Positions 1 to 7,665 of a stretch of 15,916 nucleotides of DNA are shown piece after piece; position 1 is the stretch's first letter, and every line of letters begins with the position of its first letter. Origin of the DNA: DATBDE01 sp045805605 (lineage in GTDB: Bacteria > Actinomycetota > Thermoleophilia > Solirubrobacterales > Solirubrobacteraceae). The stretch lies in assembly GCA_045805605.1 (NCBI GenBank), contig JBJMKX010000123.1, positions 1 through 15,916 on the forward strand, read 5' to 3'. Under the pieces are notes generated by a model that saw nothing but the letters and a program-made list of their open reading frames with translations, did not search any database and was not told where the DNA came from. A program made the position numbers and the translations under genes.

Positions 1-87
1 GACGCTGGGGTCATTGACTCAAGACAGGCCGGCGGCGCCACGCAGACTGTTCGCACTGCCCAGCGTCCCGATGGAAGGAAGCCTCGC

Positions 88-156
88 ATGACCACGGGGA
101 GCCAGGAACCGCGCGAGGGCGGTCAGGTTCTGCGCCGGCCATCGGATTGCTGTTGA
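88..156 (+). CDS. possible 22-residue small ORF, unrecognised
   Basis: An ATG at 88 follows a good purine-rich ribosome-binding sequence (GGAAGGA at 73-79, about 8 nt before the start) and opens a 22-codon frame ending in TGA at 154-156. The peptide (MTTGSQEPREGG...) is polar, ends in two cysteines and resembles nothing I recognise. It stops three bases before the convergent NAD kinase gene. It could be a real short peptide, a decayed gene start or chance. The remaining bases 1-87 show no gene that I can support. Confidence 0.15.
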   Translation: MTTGSQEPREGGQVLRRPSDCC

Positions 157-158
157 AG

Positions 159-1016
159 CTACTCCACGCGGCGATCCCGGACGAGCACGCGCGGGCCGTC
201 GCGCACGAGTCCGCGCTGTCGCAGGCCGGCGAGCCGCGAGTCCTGGTCGGACAGCTCCACCAGCACGGCGTACTCCGGCTCGAAGTGGACCGTGAGCACG
301 TCGCCGGGTCTGGGCATCGACCGGCCGTCGACGTCGTAGCGCACGCGGCTGTAGGTCTCCTCGACCTCGAGCCTCAGCGTGCTGCTCGGGCCCGTGACGA
401 GCGGCGGAGCCGAGCCACCGTGCGGCGCCAGGGGCGTGACGACCATTCCCTCCACGCCGGGCGCCAGGATCGGCCCGCCCGCGGCCATGCTGTAGGCGCT
501 CGAGCCGAGCGCCGTCGCGACGACCACCCCGTCGCCGGCCACCCGGACGTAGAGCACGTCATCCACCGTGATCGCGATGACGACCTGGCCGGGGCCGTCG
601 CGGATCAGGGTCATGTCGTTGATGACGACCTCGACGGGCCCGTCGGAGGACGCGATCGCGAGCCCCGGCACCGCCCGTGCGCGCCAGCGGCCCTCCGCGA
701 ACTGATCGAGGGCCCAGGCCACGTGGTCACCCGTCACCGACGTCAGCACGCCGACGCTGCCGCACGCGATTCCGAGGACCGGCCGTTTGGCGGGTGCACC
801 CGCGCGAAGGGCGTGCAGCGCGGTGCCGTCTCCTCCGAGCGAGAGCAGGATCTCGCAGTCGGCGGGATCGACCGGATCGGCCACCTGTCGGGTCAGCCCG
901 GGGATCCGGACCTGACCGACGTTCGCCCCGTGCGCGTGCGCCCAGGCGGCGGTGCTCTCGAGGACGGTGTCGAGGGATCGTGTGGGATGGACGACGAGAC
1001 CGAGTTGCTGCGCCAC
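159..1016 (-). CDS. nadK: NAD kinase (ATP-NAD kinase family)
   Basis: This 285-residue cytoplasmic enzyme should phosphorylate NAD to NADP. The sequence shows the family's phosphate-binding GGDGT motif at residues 61-65, the conserved N-D pair at 133-134, and the glycine-rich signature GDGVVVATALGSSAYS with a following AAGGPI (about 161-183), then TPLAPH near 194-199. Length is normal. The second motif reads GSVGVLTSV where classical enzymes have G-H/N-L-G-F-L-T, so it is a diverged subfamily member and could differ in NAD/NADH preference. The start is GTG at 1016-1014. It overlaps the TAG of the upstream membrane-protein gene by one base (TAGTG), so the two are probably co-transcribed and translationally coupled. 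No clear separate Shine-Dalgarno sequence is visible. The family call is firm; the symbol is by family. Confidence 0.9.
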   Translation of the reverse strand: MAQQLGLVVHPTRSLDTVLESTAAWAHAHGANVGQVRIPGLTRQVADPVDPADCEILLSLGGDGTALHALRAGAPAKRPVLGIACGSVGVLTSVTGDHVAWALDQFAEGRWRARAVPGLAIASSDGPVEVVINDMTLIRDGPGQVVIAITVDDVLYVRVAGDGVVVATALGSSAYSMAAGGPILAPGVEGMVVTPLAPHGGSAPPLVTGPSSTLRLEVEETYSRVRYDVDGRSMPRPGDVLTVHFEPEYAVLVELSDQDSRLAGLRQRGLVRDGPRVLVRDRRVE

Positions 1017-1567
1017 TAGGCGGACTTGGTGTCGGCGCGCCGGCGGCGCCGGAAGAGCCCTCCGCGCCGGTGGTCGGCCACCTCGCCGGCGGCCGCGCCG
1101 GCGGCGACGAACGGCTCCTCGGCCACCCGCGGACGAGAGACGAAGCGGCCCATGGCAAAAGCGGCGAGAACGGCGATGGCCACGCCGAGCGCGTGGAAGT
1201 AGCCGAGGAGCTCGAGCGCCTGCTGGCCGCGGCCGCCCATCGGCCGGCCGATCGGCGCCCCGGAGTCATCCCAGAGCAGGCTCACGGTTGGGCCGATCGC
1301 GAACCAGACGCCGGCGGCGACCGCCAGCCACCCCCCGACGAGGCCGCTGACACGGCGCGTGCTGTAGAGCAGCATCAGCCCTCCGACGACGGCGAGCACG
1401 CCGGGAAGGACGTCAAGCCAGAATCGGTTGGCGGTCAGGTGCCAGGTGTCGTAGTTGCCGAAGGCGTAGTGGAAGTAAGGCCCCACGAGCGGAATCAGGG
1501 CGCCCCAGATACCGAGCACGACGATCGCGACGCCGCTCACGGCCCCGGTCGTCCGCGGCAGGCGCAT
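1016..1567 (-). CDS. four-helix integral membrane protein, unknown function
   Basis: This 183-residue protein has four hydrophobic stretches, at about residues 8-30, 50-68, 73-97 and 118-141, a first loop rich in aromatics (YFHYAFGNYDTWHLT), and a cytoplasm-like tail with a run of five arginines near the end. I do not recognise a named family, and no catalytic motif is visible. The frame stays open upstream to 1846, but that extension is hydrophilic and runs antisense to the cupin gene. The ATG at 1567, just before the first membrane segment, is therefore preferred. The gene is followed directly by the NAD kinase gene with a one-base overlap and diverges from the cupin gene across about 100 bp. 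A role beside NADP metabolism would be guesswork. Confidence 0.75.
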   Translation of the reverse strand: MRLPRTTGAVSGVAIVVLGIWGALIPLVGPYFHYAFGNYDTWHLTANRFWLDVLPGVLAVVGGLMLLYSTRRVSGLVGGWLAVAAGVWFAIGPTVSLLWDDSGAPIGRPMGGRGQQALELLGYFHALGVAIAVLAAFAMGRFVSRPRVAEEPFVAAGAAAGEVADHRRGGLFRRRRRADTKSA

Positions 1568-1634
1568 GGCGCTGTCCCGTCGCGGCGGTGCATCACGCGC
1601 CGTGGTTTCGGATGCCGCGTCGGTGGCCACGACC

Positions 1635-1664
1635 TTGCGACTACCCACCCTGCGCCTGCATGAT
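1635..1664 (+). promoter_or_regulatory. candidate promoter of the cupin gene, leaderless spacing
   Basis: TTGCGA (1635-1640) and CATGAT (1659-1664) are 18 bp apart and match sigma-70-type -35 and -10 boxes at about 4 of 6 positions each. Only six bases separate the -10 element from the ATG at 1671, and no Shine-Dalgarno sequence precedes that ATG. A leaderless mRNA beginning at the start codon is the natural reading. This is motif inspection only. Confidence 0.35.
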
Positions 1665-1670
1665 CCACCC

Positions 1671-2066
1671 ATGCCCCAACAAGAGACCGATACCGGCTTC
1701 ACGTCCGTTCCCATCGAGGAGCTGCCGACGCTCTGGGATGGATTTGCCAAGCTCGTCCGCGCCGGGCTGGGAATCACCGCCTTCGGCGTGCAGATCATGG
1801 ACATGCCGCCCAACCACACGACCAGGTCCCACGACGAGGGGAGCACCGGCCAGGAGGAGCTCTATCTGGCCCTGCGCGGGTCGGGCGAGATCGTGATCGG
1901 CCCCGACGAGGCGCATCTGCCGCTGGACACCGATCATGTGGCACGCGTCGCGCCGGGCGTCTCACGCACCCTGGTGGCAGGAGCCGACGGCGTGCGCGTG
2001 CTGTGCGTCGGGGGCGTGCCCGGCGCGCCGTACACGCCGCCGGAGTGGACGGCGCCCGAGGGCTAA
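1671..2066 (+). CDS. small single-domain cupin protein
   Basis: This 131-residue protein has a single cupin barrel. The first cupin motif is recognisable as His49...His54...Glu62/Glu63...Gly70 followed by the strand GEIVIG. In the second motif (APGVSRTL, about 94-101) the usual metal-binding histidine is replaced by Arg99, so metal binding may be weakened or absent. Substrate and reaction are unknown; such proteins range from dioxygenases and isomerases to sugar or ligand binders. The frame is open upstream to 1566, but ATG 1671 is chosen because the earlier part overlaps the divergent membrane-protein gene and is low-complexity, and because a promoter-like element ends six bases before it. 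A GNAT acetyltransferase gene follows 45 bp downstream on the same strand. Confidence 0.8.
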   Translation: MPQQETDTGFTSVPIEELPTLWDGFAKLVRAGLGITAFGVQIMDMPPNHTTRSHDEGSTGQEELYLALRGSGEIVIGPDEAHLPLDTDHVARVAPGVSRTLVAGADGVRVLCVGGVPGAPYTPPEWTAPEG

Positions 2067-2096
2067 GCACGCTCTAACAGCGAGCAAAGCGGTGCT
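2066..2096 (+). terminator. weak hairpin between cupin and GNAT genes
   Basis: AGCAC-GCTC (2066-2074) can pair with GAGC (2082-2085) and GTGCT (2092-2096), leaving a six-base bulge and a seven-base loop. It starts at the last base of the cupin stop codon. No T-tract follows, so it may be only a partial terminator or processing site, or chance. Confidence 0.2.
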
Positions 2097-2111
2097 GACT
2101 ATGACTTCCGC

Positions 2112-2603
2112 ATGCTCGTTGTCGCCGACGGTACGCGACTCCGGTTCCGCCCCATCGAGGCCGCCGATCGCGACGCTCTGGCATCGCTGTTCGCGCGGCT
2201 GAGTCCTGAGTCGCGGCGCAGGCGCTTTCTGTCGACCAAGCGCGAGCTGTCCGACCGTGAGCTGGACTACTTCAGCGACGTCGATCACGTCCGGCACGAG
2301 GCCATCGCCGCGATCGACCAGCGCGATGGCTCGATCGTCGCGGTCGCCCGCTATGCGCTCGACGGCCGCCGTCCGGCGGCGGCGCACATGGCGGTCACGG
2401 TCGCCGACGAGTTGCAGGGAATGGGCATCGGCGCGGAGCTTGCGACCCGCACGGTCAAACATGCCCGGGCAAACGGCGTCGCGGTCCTGATTGCGACGAC
2501 GCTTTCGGAGAATCGGCCGGCGCGGGCGCTCGTGCGCCGGCTCGGGTTCCGCGCGGTGACGGCCCACGGCTCCGGCATCGACCACGAGCTCCAGCTCGGA
2601 TAA
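2112..2603 (+). CDS. GNAT-family N-acetyltransferase
   Basis: This 163-residue protein covers one complete GNAT domain and is expected to transfer an acetyl group from acetyl-CoA to an unknown amine. An N-terminal DGTRLRFRPIEAAD segment is typical of the fold. The central strand AAHMAVTVAD leads into the acetyl-CoA pyrophosphate-binding motif QGMGIGA (about 102-108), and ENRPARALVRRLGFR (about 133-147) is the usual C-terminal helix-strand unit. The start is ATG at 2112. There is no obvious Shine-Dalgarno sequence, but a TATGAC element lies six bases upstream, so leaderless expression is possible. It lies 45 bp after the cupin gene and converges on the FAD-oxidase gene, with a strong hairpin between. 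Small-molecule and protein targets cannot be told apart from sequence. Confidence 0.88.
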   Translation: MLVVADGTRLRFRPIEAADRDALASLFARLSPESRRRRFLSTKRELSDRELDYFSDVDHVRHEAIAAIDQRDGSIVAVARYALDGRRPAAAHMAVTVADELQGMGIGAELATRTVKHARANGVAVLIATTLSENRPARALVRRLGFRAVTAHGSGIDHELQLG

Positions 2604-2642
2604 GACGAGCCGCCACGTGGTCGAGCCGGAGCCGAAGTTCGT

Positions 2643-2677
2643 CGCGCCGGCGATGCCGCCGTGGCACCGCCGGCGCG
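2643..2677. terminator. bidirectional terminator-like hairpin
   Basis: In the 94-bp gap between two convergent stop codons, CGCGCCGGCG (2643-2652) pairs perfectly with CGCCGGCGCG (2668-2677). After one A/C mismatch the stem continues as TGCC/GGCA, closing a five-base loop GCCGT. That is a stem of ten plus four base pairs. There is no T-run on either side, as is common in high-GC actinobacteria. It is well placed to end transcripts from both the GNAT gene and the FAD-oxidase gene. Confidence 0.6.
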
Positions 2678-2697
2678 TGCCCTTCAGAGCCCGCGCG

Positions 2698-4095
2698 TCA
2701 GGCGCGCGGCTCGATGTTCTGGTTCAGCCGGAGGGCGTTCGTCGGGTCGTACTGCCGCTTGAGCGCCGCCAGGCGGGCGTACGTTTCCTCGCCGTAGGAC
2801 GTGCGCGCCGCATCGGCGTCGCCGAGGAAGTTCCCGTACGCGCGTCCCGTGGAGGCGGCCGAGGCGGAAGCCACCACGCCGCGGGCCCAGTCCCGGTGCG
2901 CCTCGGTCGCGGCCGGGTCCTGCCAGCCGGTGACCGCATTGAGGACGTACGGCATCGAGCGCTCGGGGAACGCCGTTGCGTCCTCGCCGACGCGGGCGAC
3001 CGCGCCACCCATCTGGTGCACATGGATCTCGCACTGCGGTCCGGGCGCGGCCATGTGGATCGCGCAAAGCGCGTCGACGAGCTCGTCGTCGAGGCGACCG
3101 AGATTGGCCGACTTGAAGTACGACTGGATGCCCTTCGGCCACAGCGGGTCGATCAGGGTCTGGATGCCCTTGTAGGGCATCGGCCCGAGCAGGTCGGCGA
3201 TCGGCTCCGCCACCTCGCGGAGCGCCCGCACGAGGCCCTCGCCTTCGTCGACCGGACCGGCCGAGGCGGCGATCAACGCCGCGACCTTCTTGCCGTGCCA
3301 CTCCTCCGGAATCACCGGCAGCGGCGGCGCCGTCGTGAGGTTGACCACCGCGGTGATCTCATCGGGAGCATCGCCGGCCCAGTCGCGGAACGCGCGCAGC
3401 AGGTCGCCGGCGGCCGCGGCCGGGTAGAAGATCGGCCCGGCGTAGACCATCGGGCCGAGGGGATGCAGGTCGAGCTCGAACTGGGTGACGATGCCGAAGT
3501 TGCCGCCGCCGCCCCGCAGGCCCCACAGCAGCTCCGGGTTCTCGGTCTCGCTCGTGTGCACCAGCTCCCCGTACGACGTCACGACGTCGGCGGCAGCGAG
3601 GTTGTCGCACGCCAGGCCGAACTTCCGCATCGTCCAGCCGATGCCGCCGCCGAGCGTGAAGCCCGCGACGCCGGTGGTCGAGACGAGGCCCCCCGTGGTC
3701 GCGAGGCCGTGGGCCTGGGTCTCGTGGTCGACGTCGGCCCAGACGGCGCCGCCGCCGACCGTCGCACGGCGAGCCTGCGGGTCGACGCGGACGCCGCTCA
3801 TTGGCCCGAGGTCGATCACTACGCCGTCGTCGACGATCGAGAAGCCCGCCACGCTGTGGCCACCGCCGCGGACGGCGATGGGCAGATCGTTGCCTCGGGC
3901 GAAGCCGACCGCTGCGATGACGTCGGCGACGCCCTGGCAGCGGATCACCATGGCGGGCCGGCGGCCATCGTGCAGGCCGTTCCAGACCTTGGACGCCTCG
4001 GTGTAGCCGCTGTCTTCCGGGGTCACGATCTCGCCGCGCACCGACTCGCGCAGCTCCTGCACCGTTGCCTCACCGAGCACGGGGGCGATGGTCAT
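2698..4095 (-). CDS. FAD-linked oxidase, PCMH domain with BBE C-terminus
   Basis: This 465-residue flavoprotein is of the berberine-bridge/oligosaccharide-oxidase type. The PCMH FAD-binding fold is clear: IRCQGVADVIAAVGFA, then GGGHSVAG with His80 as the expected 8-alpha-histidyl FAD attachment site, then TLGGGIGWTMRKFGLACDN (about 147-165) and GLRGGGGNFGIVT (192-204). The BBE tail is also clear, with YGNFLGD and KRQYDPTNALRLNQNI near the end. Such enzymes oxidise alcohols, sugars or natural-product scaffolds using O2; the substrate here is unknown. ATG 4095 is preferred over 4134 because AAAGGA lies eight bases upstream of it. The earlier ATG would overlap the end of the upstream SARP-type regulator gene by a few bases. 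With the preferred start, the gap is 35 bp. It has no signal peptide, so it is probably cytoplasmic. Confidence 0.92.
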   Translation of the reverse strand: MTIAPVLGEATVQELRESVRGEIVTPEDSGYTEASKVWNGLHDGRRPAMVIRCQGVADVIAAVGFARGNDLPIAVRGGGHSVAGFSIVDDGVVIDLGPMSGVRVDPQARRATVGGGAVWADVDHETQAHGLATTGGLVSTTGVAGFTLGGGIGWTMRKFGLACDNLAAADVVTSYGELVHTSETENPELLWGLRGGGGNFGIVTQFELDLHPLGPMVYAGPIFYPAAAAGDLLRAFRDWAGDAPDEITAVVNLTTAPPLPVIPEEWHGKKVAALIAASAGPVDEGEGLVRALREVAEPIADLLGPMPYKGIQTLIDPLWPKGIQSYFKSANLGRLDDELVDALCAIHMAAPGPQCEIHVHQMGGAVARVGEDATAFPERSMPYVLNAVTGWQDPAATEAHRDWARGVVASASAASTGRAYGNFLGDADAARTSYGEETYARLAALKRQYDPTNALRLNQNIEPRA

Positions 4096-4130
4096 CTCCG
4101 ACGTCCTTTCGTCGTGGGGGAGAGCCGCAG

Positions 4131-7079
4131 TCAACGCACGCCGGCTTTGCCGTCGCTTAGACCCTGCTTAGCGAGCGCGCCCAGGCGCTCGTCGACCTCG
4201 GCCACCCCGAGCGCGTCGTCCCGCGCCAGGTACCGGTCGCGGGCGTCGACGAGCAGCGTGGCGGCCCGATCGGCTTCGCCGCGGAGAAGCGCGAGCTCGG
4301 CCAGCCCGGCGAGCGTGTTGGCCATCCAGCGCTCGCGCTGGGTCGGGCCCACGACGGCCCGCGCCTCCTCCAGCGCCGCCTGGGCGCCGTCCAGGTCGCC
4401 GCGCGCGAACGCGAGGTCGGCGGTCCGCCACAGCGTGCTGCCGAGCCCCCAGCGATCGCCGGCGCGCCGGAAGAGGTCGCGCGCCTCGGCCAGCTCCTGC
4501 TCTGCGGTCGCGTACTCGCCCGCCGTCGTGTCGATCAGGCCGAGCCCGGCGAGGACCAGCCCCACGCCCCGCCGGTCGCCCCGCCCCCGGCGCGCTTCGA
4601 GCGCCTCCTCGAGCGCTGTGCGGGCAGCCGGAAGCGCCCCCTCCGCCAGCTCCAGGTACGCGCGCCGCACCGCGACGGCCGCGCTACCGGCGGCGTCGCC
4701 GGATCCGTCGAATCTCGCAGCGCTGTCCTCCAGGAGCGCACGCGCTCGCACCAGATCACCGCGTGCTCGGGCGAGCCCGGCCTGGTTCGCGAGCGCGTAG
4801 CTGACCGCGGTGTCAGACGTGACCTCGACGAGCGGATGCAGCGAGTCCTCGAACACCACACCCAGCCCCGGCAGGCCTCCCGGCCGCGTCGAGCGCAGCT
4901 CGGCGATGTTCACCGGGGCGGGGATCCGCTCCGACGAGTCGGCGAGCTCACGCAGCCGGTCGATGCTCTCGGCCACGAGCTCCTCGGCGCGGTCGAAGTC
5001 GCCGACGATCCAGTGCGCCACGCCGATCGTGTAGATGCCGATCGCGGCGAGCCCCGCGAAGCCCTCGCCGCGGGCGAGCCCGAGCGCCTCCTCGAGCCAG
5101 GGGAGTGCCTGGTCGGCGGCGTCGCGCGCGATCCAGAACTCGGCGTGGAATTGCAGCGCCCGCCACCGGGCGCGCTCGTCGCCGATCTCGAGCGCGATGC
5201 CCTGGCTCTCCTGGGCCCGCTCGAGCCCGCGCTCGAGCGCCCCGCTGCGATAGTCGATCGCGGCCGCCGCAAGCAGCGCCTCGGCGCGCAGCGCCGTGCG
5301 CTCGGGCGCCGCCGCAAGCGCCGCCTCGAACGCCCGCTGGGCCTGGGGCAGGTCGATCCGGCGCAGCCAGAACGGCCACAGCGCCGCACAGAGCCGCAGC
5401 GCGTCCTCGGGAGCGCTGTCGAGCAGCGTCGCCAGCGCCACGCGCAGGTTTGCGGCGTCGAGGTCCAGGCGCGGCGACTCGCGCTCGGCGGTGGCCAGCG
5501 TGAAGGCCCAGCGCGCATGAGCCGCCGCGAAGGCCGCCCTCTCCCCCGCGTCGTCGAGCCGCTCGTCCGCGTAGATCCGAACCGTCTCGAGCAGGCGGTA
5601 GCGGCGCTCGCGCGAGGATCGTTCGTCGACGGCGACGAGCGACTTCTCGACGAGGCGCGCGAGCACGTCGACGATGTCGGCAGGGTCGGCGCCGTCGCCG
5701 GCGCACACGGTCTCGGCGGCCTCGAGGTCGAACGAACCGGCGAAGGCGGCGAGCCGCCGGAACAGCACGCGCTCGTCGGGCTCGAGGAGGTCGTGGCTCC
5801 ACTGCAGCGTCGCGCTGAGCGTCTGCTGCCGAGTCGGCGCGGCGTGGCTGCCGCTGCGCAGCACGCGGAAGCGGTCGCCGAGCCGGTCCGCGATCGCCGC
5901 GGGGCCCAGGGAGCCAATGCGACCGGCGGCGAGCTCGAGCGCAAGTGGCAGGCCGTCCAGGCGATGGCAGATGCGGACGATGTCGCCGGCGTTGTCGCGG
6001 TCGAGCTCGAAACCGGGCGCCGCCGCCTGCGCACGCTCGACGAACAGCTGGACCGACTCGAAGCCCAAGAGCTCCTCCGGCGCGTGGGCGGACTCGGGAT
6101 CGGGGATGTCGAGCGAGGGCACGCGGAAGACGACCTCGCCGGTGGCGCGCAGCGGTTCGCGGCTCGTGGCGAGGATCGTGAGCTGCGGCGCCGCACGCAA
6201 CAGCGCATCGGCGAGGCGGGCGGTGGCCCCGAGCACGTGCTCACAGTTGTCGATGACGAGCAGGAACGTGCGCGGGGCCAGCAAGTCGACCAGCGCGTCG
6301 ACGAGCTCCTGGCCCTGCAACGGGCGCACGTCGAGTGCGGTCGCCACCGCGTCGGGGACGAGTCGCGGGTCGCCGATCGGGGCCAGCTCGACGAGCGCCG
6401 CGCCGTCCGCGTAGGCCGGCTCGGCGGTGCGTGCGAGCTGCAATGCGAGCCGCGTCTTGCCCACGCCGCCCGGGCCGGCCAGGGTCAGGAGCCGCCTGCC
6501 CCGCAGCAGCGGCATGAGCTCTTCGAGCTCGCGGGCGCGCCCAACGAACGCGCCGGCGTCCGCGGGCAGCGCCGACCGTCGGCCGGCCGCAGCGGCACCG
6601 AGGGCGGCGAGCTCGTCCCCCAGCGCGTCGGCAAGCGCCACGAGATCGTCGCGTCGCTGCGCCGCCCAGTCGTCGTAGCGGTTCTCTGGCAGCAGGTCGC
6701 CGGGGTAGAGCGCGAGCGCCGTCCGATAGGCGGCCGGCGTGCCGGCATCACGTGCGGCGGCGGCCGCCGCCTCGAAGCGGTCGACGTCGATCTCCGCGTC
6801 GAGCTCGAGCACACCCTCGCGGACGGCGATCGCCTCGGCATGCAGCGCCCGCCGCGCCACGTAGACGGCCTGGTTGAGGTTGTTGGCGGCGGCGTCCGGC
6901 GGGCGATCGCGCCAAAGCTCGTCCATCGCCTGCTCGCGCAACAGGCGATGGCCCGGTGCCAGGGCGAGCAGCTTTACCAGCTCGCGCGCCTTCTTCAGCC
7001 GCCACGCCGCATCCGGCACCGGTTCGCCGTCGACCTCGGCCGCGAAGCCGCCCAGCAGGGTCAGGATGATCTTGGCCAC
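4131..7079 (-). CDS. AfsR/SARP-type regulator with NB-ARC ATPase and TPR repeats
   Basis: This 982-residue regulator begins with an OmpR-like winged-helix DNA-binding domain (about 1-95; LTLLGGFAAEVDGEPVP, then NNLNQAVYVARRAL). A shortened bacterial-activation segment follows to about 160 (YPGDLLPENRYDDWAAQRR). An STAND/NB-ARC ATPase comes next, with Walker A GPGGVGKT at 202-209, Walker B TFLLVIDNCEH at 271-281, LATSREPL and the GLPLALELAAG motif. From roughly residue 540 to the end there are alanine- and leucine-rich TPR-like helices. No C-terminal LuxR helix-turn-helix is present. Such proteins activate antibiotic or stress genes after ATP binding. The GTG at 7079 is the only start in frame right before the winged helix; the upstream open frame to 7691 is antisense to the SnoaL gene. 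The FAD-oxidase gene lies 35 bp downstream and the SnoaL-like gene diverges across 84 bp; both are possible targets. Confidence 0.92.
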   Translation of the reverse strand: MAKIILTLLGGFAAEVDGEPVPDAAWRLKKARELVKLLALAPGHRLLREQAMDELWRDRPPDAAANNLNQAVYVARRALHAEAIAVREGVLELDAEIDVDRFEAAAAAARDAGTPAAYRTALALYPGDLLPENRYDDWAAQRRDDLVALADALGDELAALGAAAAGRRSALPADAGAFVGRARELEELMPLLRGRRLLTLAGPGGVGKTRLALQLARTAEPAYADGAALVELAPIGDPRLVPDAVATALDVRPLQGQELVDALVDLLAPRTFLLVIDNCEHVLGATARLADALLRAAPQLTILATSREPLRATGEVVFRVPSLDIPDPESAHAPEELLGFESVQLFVERAQAAAPGFELDRDNAGDIVRICHRLDGLPLALELAAGRIGSLGPAAIADRLGDRFRVLRSGSHAAPTRQQTLSATLQWSHDLLEPDERVLFRRLAAFAGSFDLEAAETVCAGDGADPADIVDVLARLVEKSLVAVDERSSRERRYRLLETVRIYADERLDDAGERAAFAAAHARWAFTLATAERESPRLDLDAANLRVALATLLDSAPEDALRLCAALWPFWLRRIDLPQAQRAFEAALAAAPERTALRAEALLAAAAIDYRSGALERGLERAQESQGIALEIGDERARWRALQFHAEFWIARDAADQALPWLEEALGLARGEGFAGLAAIGIYTIGVAHWIVGDFDRAEELVAESIDRLRELADSSERIPAPVNIAELRSTRPGGLPGLGVVFEDSLHPLVEVTSDTAVSYALANQAGLARARGDLVRARALLEDSAARFDGSGDAAGSAAVAVRRAYLELAEGALPAARTALEEALEARRGRGDRRGVGLVLAGLGLIDTTAGEYATAEQELAEARDLFRRAGDRWGLGSTLWRTADLAFARGDLDGAQAALEEARAVVGPTQRERWMANTLAGLAELALLRGEADRAATLLVDARDRYLARDDALGVAEVDERLGALAKQGLSDGKAGVR

Positions 7080-7111
7080 CCGTCGAGCATGATCGACGCG
7101 GCGTCGTTGTG

Positions 7112-7121
7112 AAAGGCCTTT
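7112..7121. promoter_or_regulatory. perfect 10-bp palindrome in a divergent promoter region
   Basis: AAAGGCCTTT is a perfect palindrome standing out in the 84-bp divergent region between the SARP-type regulator gene and the SnoaL-like gene. It is also one of the few A/T-containing spots there. It could be part of an operator, but single short palindromes are common and no second copy is nearby. A small hairpin (GGCCG 7132-7136 with CGGCC 7143-7147) lies in the presumed leader of the SnoaL gene. Confidence 0.2.
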
Positions 7122-7163
7122 AGACTCGCCCGGCCGACTTCCCGGCCATTTCGACCCCCACGG

Positions 7164-7598
7164 ATGATGCGAACAATGCCCGAAAATGAGCGCATTCAGG
7201 ACGTGATCGACCGCTACAACGCGGCCTGGAACGACCACGACCTCGATGCGATCGTCGCCCTCCACGCCTCCGGCATGGTGTTCGAGAACCACACTGCCGG
7301 GGAGGCGGCGACCGGCTCGGCGGTGCGGGATCACATCGCCTCGATCTTTGCGACGTGGCCCGACATCGCCTTCGAGACTCGTCGCCTGTACGTGCGGGAC
7401 GACCTCGTCGTCCAGGAGTGGACGGCGACGGCCACGCACACCCAGACCATGCGACGCGGCGACCTCGTCGTCGAGCCCACCGGCCACACGGTGCAGTGGG
7501 AGGGCGTCGACGTCATCCCGTTCGAGGACGGTTTGATCAAGCGCAAGGACGTGTACTCGGATTCCGTCTCGATCCTGCGGCAAGTCGGCCTGCTCTAG
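7164..7598 (+). CDS. SnoaL-like / NTF2-fold protein
   Basis: This 144-residue protein has the NTF2-like cone fold pattern. It begins with RIQDVIDRYNAAWNDHDLDAI, then FENHTAGE, GSAVRDHIASIFATWPDI, a run of strands with VVQEWTATATHTQ, and a C-terminal strand with PFEDGLIKRKDVYSD. Relatives include polyketide cyclases (SnoaL), steroid isomerases and many uncharacterised ester-cyclase-like proteins, so no reaction can be assigned. The start could be ATG 7164, 7167 or 7176; none has a clear Shine-Dalgarno sequence. The gene diverges from the SARP-type regulator, which may control it. The remnant of a dihydrofolate-reductase-family gene follows 67 bp downstream. Confidence 0.82.
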   Translation: MMRTMPENERIQDVIDRYNAAWNDHDLDAIVALHASGMVFENHTAGEAATGSAVRDHIASIFATWPDIAFETRRLYVRDDLVVQEWTATATHTQTMRRGDLVVEPTGHTVQWEGVDVIPFEDGLIKRKDVYSDSVSILRQVGLL

Positions 7599-7665
7599 CG
7601 GACGCCGTGTCGAGGCCGCGGGATCGGCTCCGACCCAGTGCGGGAACCTCGAAAGGAGCCGGCAG

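Noticed and set aside
147..1019. A 290-codon plus-strand frame opposite nadK
   Set aside because: The minus strand has GGDGT and the other NAD kinase motifs. The plus frame is a shadow.
2617..4800. A 727-codon open plus-strand frame
   Set aside because: Antisense to the FAD oxidase and the regulator. Its translation is arginine/alanine-rich with no domain, a common shadow in high-GC DNA.
4836..7112. A 758-codon open plus-strand frame opposite the SARP-type regulator
   Set aside because: The minus frame carries winged-helix, Walker A and Walker B motifs in order; the plus frame shows none.
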